NCBI GenBank assembly: GCA_023150835.1
Contig: JAKLKB010000228.1
Coordinates: 1 to 6,127, forward strand
Direction of reading: 5' to 3'
DNA length: 6,127 nt
Origin: Myxococcota bacterium
GTDB taxonomy: Bacteria; Myxococcota_C; UBA6777
Part shown: one piece after another, positions 1 to 4,531 of the stretch
Layout of the letters: every line of letters begins with the position of its first letter
Numbering within the stretch: the first letter of the stretch is position 1
The notes under the pieces: generated by a model
Databases searched by the model: none
What the model was told of the DNA's origin: nothing
The model's input: the letters and a program-made list of their open reading frames with translations, nothing else
Made by a program: the position numbers and the translations under genes

Positions 1-16
1 GCAGCGTCTGCATTTC

Positions 17-140
17 GTGCATACAGCGTGCGTCATGAAAAAACAAAATCCCCGATGCTTCCGACTTTCGCTCCCTCCCCTGTTCACGGGGGAGGGCGGG
101 GTGGGGGGCTTTCCTCCGCTTCACCTAACGCCTATGGGGG
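17..140 (+). repeat. Interspersed ~124-bp repeat, copy 1 (inverted partner at 3837-3961)
   Basis: This segment matches the reverse complement of 3837-3961. Over roughly the first 80 bases I find only two mismatches. The middle part after the G-rich stretch (about 98-120) has diverged, and the final CCTAACGCCTATGGGG matches again. It contains a GC-rich hairpin: CCCTCCCC (73-80), an 8-nt loop, and GGGGAGGG (89-96). Similar CCCTCCCC/GGGGAGGG palindromes are common as interspersed intergenic repeats in many bacterial genomes, and their chance translations often appear as spurious hypothetical proteins. I see no coding function, although the plus strand is open in frame with the downstream aminotransferase. 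It abuts a relic of the 77-bp repeat that forms the array at the right end of the window. Confidence 0.88.
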
Positions 141-175
141 TAATCCCCTGTGGCTGCCCGAGAACAGGGCGTCTT
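133..175 (+). repeat. Diverged single copy of the 77-bp repeat unit (front half)
   Basis: The bases CCCCTGTGGCTGCCC at 145-159 followed by AGAA and GGGCGTCT match the front of the tandem unit that starts at 5848. The left arm of the hairpin (GGGCAGCC in the array) is degraded here to GGGGTAATC, so the stem is largely lost. The similarity ends near 175, after which the sequence leads into the ribosome binding site of the aminotransferase gene. The 124-bp repeat and this relic overlap or join at about 133-140. Confidence 0.7.
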
Positions 176-211
176 CTCTCAGATATCGTCAGGCCACAAG
201 ACACGAAAACC

Positions 212-217
212 AAAGGA
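212..217 (+). promoter_or_regulatory. Ribosome binding site of the aminotransferase gene
   Basis: AAAGGA lies 9 nt before the ATG at 227. It decides the start: the frame is open back to a GTG at 17, but the upstream 70 codons are repeat sequence and have no comparable Shine-Dalgarno site. I could not find a convincing -35/-10 pair between 140 and 211. Confidence 0.7.
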
Positions 218-226
218 CATCAGACC

Positions 227-1510
227 ATGCCGCCAACCAAGTCACCCGTTGATCGGGACGCTGTGATCGAGACCTTTGCTGCGCATCTTTCTCGGCCCAA
301 GGTTGAATTCTATCAGCGCTACGGATTTGACCTTGTGATGGGAAAACGCGAAGGGATCTTTTTTGAAGATCTCGATGGGCGGCGCTTGATCAACGCTCAC
401 TGCAACGGCGGTGTCTTTAATATGGGCCATCGCCATCCCGCCCTTGTTTCCGCACTCAAACAAGCCCTTGATTCGCTCGATATCGGGAATCATCACTTGA
501 TCTCGACGTATCGTGCGCAGCTTGCACAACGTCTTACGGCCTCGATCCCGGGCGATATCGATCATCTGGTCTTTGCTTCGAGTGGGGGAGAAGCCATCGA
601 CATGGCGATCAAGATGGCGCGGGGCTTTACGCAACGTCCGCGTATCCTTTCTGCCCAAGGCGGATATCACGGACACACCGGCCTTGCGATGGCCACAGGA
701 GATCCGCGCTATCGCGATCCCTTTGGCTCTTCGATCCCGGGCTTTCAACAGATCCCCTTTCTTGACCTTGATGCGCTCGAACAAGCCCTTGATTCGAGTG
801 TTGCGGCGGTCATCCTTGAGACGATCCCTGCCACGCTTGGCATCGTTGTTCCCACCGCTGTTTATCTTCAAGGCGTGCGCCGTCTTTGCGATCAATACGG
901 GTGTTTGCTCATCCTCGACGAGATCCAGTCAGGGCTCGGGCGTACAGGCAAGATGTGGGCTTTTGAACACTTCGGTGTCTCTCCTGATATCATGGTGACG
1001 GGAAAAGGTCTTTCGGGGGGCTTGTATCCGATCGCTGCGACTTGTTTTCGCGGCTCGATGGAACGGCTCTTTGAGGCAGATCCCTTTGTGCATATCTCCA
1101 CTTTTGGCGGGGCCGAACTGGGCTGTGTCGTGAGTCTTGCCCTCTTGGATATCCTCGAATCAACGGGCTTTTTGCAGCAGGTCACTCAGACAGGCGAACA
1201 ACTCAACGCGGCGCTGTCTGGCTTTGCTTCTCAGTATGGCGAGGTCTTGGTGGGCATCCGCCAATTGGGGATGATGATCGGCCTCGTGTTTGCGCGACCG
1301 GGCTTGGGCGTGCTGTTTAGTCGGATATTGCTCGATCATGGCATCTTTGCGGTCTACTCCAATAACGACAAGTGCGTCACACAATTCTTGTTGCCCTTGA
1401 TCATCCAACCCCACGAGGTCCAAGACGTCCTCGAACGCCTCCGCCTCTCTCTTGAGGTGATCCAACAACCTGAGATGCGCGAGGTGGCCGCACTGATCGA
1501 GACGCTCTAA
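227..1510 (+). CDS. Class III PLP-dependent aminotransferase
   Basis: The 427-residue product has the normal length and motif order of fold-type I, class III aminotransferases (the acetylornithine / GABA / 2,2-dialkylglycine decarboxylase group), which use pyridoxal phosphate to move amino groups from an amino donor to a keto acid or aldehyde. Visible landmarks are SSGGEA at 118-123 (cofactor phosphate binding), YHGH at 147-150 (aromatic stacking on the PLP ring), Glu198 in ILET, DEIQSGLGRTG from 231 (Asp231 binds the pyridine nitrogen), Lys260 in VTGKGLSGG (predicted Schiff-base lysine) and STFGG at 291-295. All key residues are present, so it should be active; the protein is soluble and cytosolic, with no signal peptide. 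Substrate cannot be read from the sequence. It is the first gene of a two-gene operon with the kinase-like gene 19 nt downstream. An upstream in-frame GTG at 17 would add 70 residues translated from a repeat and is rejected as start. Confidence 0.93.
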   Translation: MPPTKSPVDRDAVIETFAAHLSRPKVEFYQRYGFDLVMGKREGIFFEDLDGRRLINAHCNGGVFNMGHRHPALVSALKQALDSLDIGNHHLISTYRAQLAQRLTASIPGDIDHLVFASSGGEAIDMAIKMARGFTQRPRILSAQGGYHGHTGLAMATGDPRYRDPFGSSIPGFQQIPFLDLDALEQALDSSVAAVILETIPATLGIVVPTAVYLQGVRRLCDQYGCLLILDEIQSGLGRTGKMWAFEHFGVSPDIMVTGKGLSGGLYPIAATCFRGSMERLFEADPFVHISTFGGAELGCVVSLALLDILESTGFLQQVTQTGEQLNAALSGFASQYGEVLVGIRQLGMMIGLVFARPGLGVLFSRILLDHGIFAVYSNNDKCVTQFLLPLIIQPHEVQDVLERLRLSLEVIQQPEMREVAALIETL

Positions 1511-1518
1511 CCCCCCCC

Positions 1519-1525
1519 AAGGAGG
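1519..1525 (+). promoter_or_regulatory. Strong Shine-Dalgarno of the kinase-like gene
   Basis: AAGGAGG is a near-perfect anti-16S match, 4 nt before the ATG at 1530. It directly follows a run of eight C residues (1511-1518) after the aminotransferase stop codon. The 19-nt gap has no room for a terminator or promoter, so the gene is probably co-transcribed and efficiently translated. Confidence 0.8.
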
Positions 1526-1529
1526 CGCG

Positions 1530-2504
1530 ATGTTGGAGATCCCAAACGAACACCTTGAAGCCTTTGAAGCGGCACTTGATCCCGCACTTCCCGAACGCTC
1601 TCGCGTCCCCGCAGAGATCCTCGGCTATGGTGAGATGAGTACCGTCCTGACTTTTTCGGTCCCTCCGTACAATCGTTATGCTTTTAAGCGCATGGCCTTG
1701 TTCCGTTCATCCGCCGAGATCGATACATACGAGGGGCATTATCGCCACTACAACGCCGCTCTTGCACAACTGGGGCTGCGCCTGCCAAACTATGGCGTCA
1801 ATCGTGTCCCCGATGCCATCGGCCAGATCGTTTTGTATCTCAGCCAAGATCGCCTCGATGGCCGTTCTATCGCAAACAAAGTCCTCCATGATCTCCCAAA
1901 AGACGATGCGCTGCGCCTTTTGCGTGCTATCCAACAAGCCGCTCTACCCGTCTTTTTGCACAATCACGCCGCTTCGCAGCAAAAAGGATCGACCTACAGC
2001 CTCGATATCCAGATATCCAACTGGGCCGTCGAAGGCTACGATCCCCAATCCCCCCGCTTTACGGGCGATGAATCGCTGCTCTATATCGACACCAGCACGC
2101 CCATGTACCGCATCGACGGCAAAGAACAACTCGACTCCGAACTTTTCTTGCGGATCTGTCCTGCTTCTTTGGTCTGGATCATCCGTTGGCTTTTTCTTGA
2201 TGGTGTCCTTCAACGCTATTACAACTTCCGCCTTGTTGTCTTGGATCTGCTCGCCAACTTGATCAAAGAAGGCCGCGAAGATCTCCTTGAATCCGCCGTC
2301 TCACAAGCCAACGCCTTCTTTGCCGAACAAGCCGCCGTCCTTGCTTGTCGCCCGCTCACCCAAAAAGAGATCCGCAGCTATTACAAAGAAGACGCTCTGA
2401 TCTGGCGGCTGTTCCTGTCTTTTCGACGGATGGAACGCTTCCTCAAAACCAAGATCCAGCGCAAACGGTACAACATCATCCTCCCCGGATCGATCAGACG
2501 CTAG
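1530..2504 (+). CDS. Uncharacterised protein with kinase/phosphotransferase-like fold
   Basis: I do not recognise a named family for this 324-residue protein, but it carries a plausible protein-kinase-like (APH-type) residue pattern. In order: GYGEMSTV at 32-39 resembles a glycine-rich nucleotide loop; Lys53 in YAFKRM could be the ATP-binding lysine; Glu63 or Glu68 could be its helix-C partner; VLYLSQDRLDG from 101 resembles a hinge; Asp159 and Asn164 in LDIQISNW keep the D-x4-N spacing of the kinase catalytic loop; Asp187 in LLYIDTSTP could be the metal-binding DFG-type aspartate. The gap from Asn164 to Asp187 is 23 residues, about ten longer than in typical kinases. The catalytic His/Arg before Asp159 is absent (Ser-Leu instead). 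A C-terminal helical part (about 205-310) is rich in Arg, Phe and Leu. No signal peptide or clear membrane segment. It follows the aminotransferase in the same operon, suggesting a small-molecule substrate in the same pathway. Function is inference only; the gene call itself is firm. Confidence 0.85.
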   Translation: MLEIPNEHLEAFEAALDPALPERSRVPAEILGYGEMSTVLTFSVPPYNRYAFKRMALFRSSAEIDTYEGHYRHYNAALAQLGLRLPNYGVNRVPDAIGQIVLYLSQDRLDGRSIANKVLHDLPKDDALRLLRAIQQAALPVFLHNHAASQQKGSTYSLDIQISNWAVEGYDPQSPRFTGDESLLYIDTSTPMYRIDGKEQLDSELFLRICPASLVWIIRWLFLDGVLQRYYNFRLVVLDLLANLIKEGREDLLESAVSQANAFFAEQAAVLACRPLTQKEIRSYYKEDALIWRLFLSFRRMERFLKTKIQRKRYNIILPGSIRR

Positions 2505-3793
2505 TGAGGCATCTTTTCTCGGCGGTTTTCGCGCTCCCAAAACCAACGATGTAGCCCGCTCCATCGTGCCTTTCCGACGCGGCTGACTTGTTCGGCCCAT
2601 GTCGGAAGTACCGAACGATGCTTTTGCCACAATGCCTGCCAGTCCATCGCCTCGGTGTTTCGGTGATCTCCGAAACATTGTGCTTCGAGTGCAGCGCGCT
2701 CTGCTTCAAACACAGGCCGCCGATGCGTCGTATCCTCAAGCACCAGACGATGCAGCCGCTCATGCCGCCAAAATAGACTCTCCGCATCGTATCCTTCGGC
2801 AGGTTGCGGCTGATCGTCCCACGCTTTCCCATCGAAAACGACAGGCTTAAACACACTCATACAAGGCGACGAAGTCCCCGTAAACCAATGTTGCGAACCT
2901 TCGGTGTGCAGGTGGCTGATCATCGAAGCGGTCGTTTGCCCTGCATGGCGTGTCGGCCACCAAGACGCATGCGCACAGGGCATCTTCATGCGCCACCCCG
3001 CATCCAACGGCAGTCCTGCGTGATCGCGCAATGCCTCTGCGCACACCGCTCCATCGATCTTTCCGTCATGGCGCTGCAAGATCCCCAAGGTACAGGCTCT
3101 GCGCAGATCCCCGCCCGTCAACGTCCGATACAGGCTCGAACCAAAGCACCGCGCAAAATCAAAGTCCTCTTTTCCCTTACACCATCCGCGCTTTTGGGCA
3201 TAATCGATTGTCCCTTCCGCGATCCGATCAAATTCTCGCCCGATGCTCAGGACATTCGATATCGACCGTTGCGAGCGCACCTTTTCGGCCACCCAATACC
3301 TCCCCGCTGTCTCCAACACCCACGCTTCCTTCGGATCTGCCAAGATGAATGCGTTGTGATAACGAAATCCCGCTTGCCGATAACCACAACGTCCGCCTTG
3401 TCCATAACGCCCAATCAACGAAGTGATCAGATCCATCGCTTCTTCCGCCGTTTTCGTGCGCTCCAGCGCAAGGCGCAGCAGATCCATCCCCGTCAGCCCC
3501 GATTCCTCGACCTCCACTCGCGTGAACACCGCCTCGTTGCCGATCACAAGACCGTACTCATTGCACCCCATCTCCGCGCCCCACATCCAAAACGGGCGCG
3601 ACAAAAACACTGCGTACGTTTGCGGCGCTTGTGGGATCGCCATATGCGTACATTGCACCATCCCCGATGCCTCGTGCGTTTGCGCTGGTAAGTACTCCAC
3701 AAACTGCGCTTCCCCTGCCTCTCTGTCGCTGTTCTTGCCAAACCACACCCCACCCGCTTTCGTCCCTGAGACCGCCACAAACGTATCACACAT
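2501..3793 (-). CDS. Secernin-like peptidase, family C69 (N-terminal nucleophile hydrolase)
   Basis: The 430-residue product begins MCDTFVAVSG and continues with FGKNSDRE at 18-25, the signature start of secernin-like members of peptidase family C69. In this family a cysteine at the mature N terminus is nucleophile and amine; here Cys2 would be exposed simply by methionine removal, with no propeptide. Other family-like blocks are WGAEMGCNEYGLVIGNEAV (71-89), GLTGMDLLRLALER (99-112), YHNAFILADPKEAWVLET (145-162), the Cys-Ala-His-Ala-Ser block near 273 followed by HAGQTTASMI, and the C-terminal FWRHERLHR near 341-349. Length is normal for the family. Known C69 enzymes cleave dipeptides or related amide bonds; the true substrate of bacterial secernin-like members is mostly unknown. 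No signal peptide, so cytosolic. The start is fixed by a Shine-Dalgarno at 3802-3808 and by the need for Cys at position 2. It converges on the kinase-like gene with overlapping stop codons. Confidence 0.9.
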   Translation of the reverse strand: MCDTFVAVSGTKAGGVWFGKNSDREAGEAQFVEYLPAQTHEASGMVQCTHMAIPQAPQTYAVFLSRPFWMWGAEMGCNEYGLVIGNEAVFTRVEVEESGLTGMDLLRLALERTKTAEEAMDLITSLIGRYGQGGRCGYRQAGFRYHNAFILADPKEAWVLETAGRYWVAEKVRSQRSISNVLSIGREFDRIAEGTIDYAQKRGWCKGKEDFDFARCFGSSLYRTLTGGDLRRACTLGILQRHDGKIDGAVCAEALRDHAGLPLDAGWRMKMPCAHASWWPTRHAGQTTASMISHLHTEGSQHWFTGTSSPCMSVFKPVVFDGKAWDDQPQPAEGYDAESLFWRHERLHRLVLEDTTHRRPVFEAERAALEAQCFGDHRNTEAMDWQALWQKHRSVLPTWAEQVSRVGKARWSGLHRWFWERENRREKMPH

Positions 3794-3801
3794 CCTTTTC
3801 T

Positions 3802-3808
3802 CTCCCTT
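3802..3808 (-). promoter_or_regulatory. Ribosome binding site of the secernin-like gene
   Basis: On the minus strand AAGGGAG lies 8 nt before the ATG (3793-3791). The 5' leader upstream of it runs straight into the hairpin at 3827-3841 and the 124-bp repeat. I see no clear -35/-10 pair for this gene. Confidence 0.65.
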
Positions 3809-3826
3809 CTTGTTGGTTTGCTTTTG

Positions 3827-3841
3827 TGGGGTTCCACCCCA
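3827..3841. repeat. Perfect 6-bp hairpin TGGGGT-TCC-ACCCCA
   Basis: TGGGGT (3827-3832) and ACCCCA (3836-3841) are exact inverted repeats around a 3-nt loop. The same 15 bases recur at 3973-3987, so the second 124-bp repeat copy is flanked on both sides by one sequence. No T-run follows on either strand, so I do not call a terminator. Lying about 20 nt upstream of the Shine-Dalgarno, it could structure the leader of the secernin-like mRNA. Confidence 0.7.
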
Positions 3842-3961
3842 TAGGCGTTAGGTTAAGCGCTTGTTGGCCCCCCCACCCCAGCCCTCCCCCGTGAACAGGG
3901 GAGGGAGCGAAAGTCGGAAGCAGCGGGGATTTTGTTTTTTCATGACACACGCTGTATGCAC
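3837..3961 (-). repeat. Interspersed ~124-bp repeat, copy 2 (inverted relative to 17-140)
   Basis: Read on the minus strand this matches 17-140: the same GTGCATACAGCGTG beginning, the ATG followed by six A residues, the CCCTCCCC/GGGGAGGG hairpin (arms at 3882-3889 and 3898-3905), a diverged interior and the shared CCTAACGCCTATGGGG end. The two copies bracket genes 1 to 3 in opposite orientation. Open frames on the minus strand through this copy (starting ATG at 3942-3944) are chance translations like those in copy 1. Confidence 0.88.
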
Positions 3962-3967
3962 GACGGC

Positions 3968-4020
3968 GCGTATGGGGTTCCACCCCACGCCCCGCAAGGG
4001 AACTGCGTCCCCTTGACCCC
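3968..4020. repeat. Cluster of small hairpins next to repeat copy 2
   Basis: Two inverted repeats stand back to back. The first repeats the TGGGGT-TCC-ACCCCA hairpin (3973-3987), flanked by GCG (3968-3970) and CGC (3988-3990). The second pairs CAAGGG (3995-4000) with CCCTTG (4010-4015) around a 9-nt loop. Similar mosaics of short GC-rich hairpins are typical of REP-like intergenic repeats. A weaker stem, ATCGG/CCGAT with a CGAA loop, follows at 4023-4036. No gene is visible here. Confidence 0.55.
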
Positions 4021-4074
4021 GTATCGGCGAACCGATCATCGCTTTTCACCCCAACGGCTCTGTCGCTTGAAATG

Positions 4075-4305
4075 GCGCGAACACGGGGGAGTTTGGGGTG
4101 CGTGCAACGGACAGGGGTTTGTGGCGCACGACGGGCATGGTCTTGAGTTGCGCACAACGAACAGGGGTTTGGAGCGCGTGCAACGGGCATGGTCTTGAGT
4201 TGCGCACGACGGACTGGGTTTTGAACTGCGCACAACGAACAGGGGTTTGGATCGCGTGCAACGGACTGGGTTTTTGTAATGTTCAACGGACGCGGCTTTT
4301 GGGTC
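4075..4305. repeat. Degenerate 26-bp tandem repeat (minisatellite-like), about 8 units
   Basis: Units begin near 4100, 4124, 4150, 4176, 4202, 4228, 4254 and 4279, with a poorer unit at 4075; spacing is 24 to 26 bp, mostly 26. Each follows the scheme GCG, then a variable 4 bases, then ACGGACAGGGGTTTTGAG or a variant. The units at 4150 and 4228 agree at 25 of 26 positions. The variable bases cycle GTGC, CACG, CACA, GTGC, CACG, CACA, GTGC through the seven good units, giving a 78-bp higher-order period. Long minus-strand open frames cross it, but 26 is not a multiple of 3 and all three minus frames stay open, so openness reflects composition rather than coding. It lies between divergent genes 3 and 4, upstream of the gene 4 promoter candidate. 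Confidence 0.85.
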
Positions 4306-4365
4306 GTGTACACAAGCAGCGCAACGACGTTGTTTCTTTGGGGAGTGTAGCGGTCTTGTTTTTGG

Positions 4366-4394
4366 TTGACAACGCTTTGGTTGTTCTCTACAAG
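4366..4394 (+). promoter_or_regulatory. Candidate sigma70-type promoter for the cyanophycinase-like gene
   Basis: A perfect TTGACA (4366-4371) is followed after 17 nt by TACAAG (4389-4394), which matches 4 of 6 bases of TATAAT. Transcription would begin near 4401 and give a leader of about 130 nt before the GTG start. The rest of 4306-4531 shows no gene. The promoter lies about 60 bp past the tandem repeat. The call rests on hexamer match only. Confidence 0.42.
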
Positions 4395-4518
4395 CCCGCA
4401 ACATAGAGCGGTTGGCGGATGTTGCTTTGGGTTGGAACAGATGGTGGTGGTTTGTGGGTCTGTTGTTCGTTGTGTCCGTGCCCCTCCGCATTGCTTTGGG
4501 TTTCTCCGTCCAAAACGC

Positions 4519-4525
4519 AAAGGAG
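4519..4525 (+). promoter_or_regulatory. Ribosome binding site that fixes the GTG start of gene 4
   Basis: AAAGGAG lies 6 nt before the GTG at 4532, and the GTG opens a textbook lipoprotein signal peptide. An in-frame TTG at 4412 would put 40 extra residues before the signal and has no comparable site. Confidence 0.78.
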
Positions 4526-4531
4526 CTGAAC

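Noticed and set aside
242-895. 217-residue minus-strand open frame
   Set aside because: It is antisense to the aminotransferase motifs, is Lys/Arg-rich with no domain, and has no ribosome binding site that I could see.
2804-3691. 295-residue plus-strand open frame
   Set aside because: It is fully antisense to the well-supported secernin-like gene, has Arg/Pro/His-rich composition typical of shadow frames, and has no recognisable domain.
17-3961. Composite transposon or insertion sequence defined by the inverted 124-bp repeats
   Set aside because: No transposase, integrase or recombinase is encoded between or beside the repeats, and no target-site duplication is evident; kept only as a lower-grade finding about bracketing.
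4412-4531. Upstream TTG start adding 40 hydrophobic residues to gene 4
   Set aside because: No Shine-Dalgarno lies before it, and it would bury the lipoprotein signal; GTG at 4532 has AAAGGAG at the right distance.
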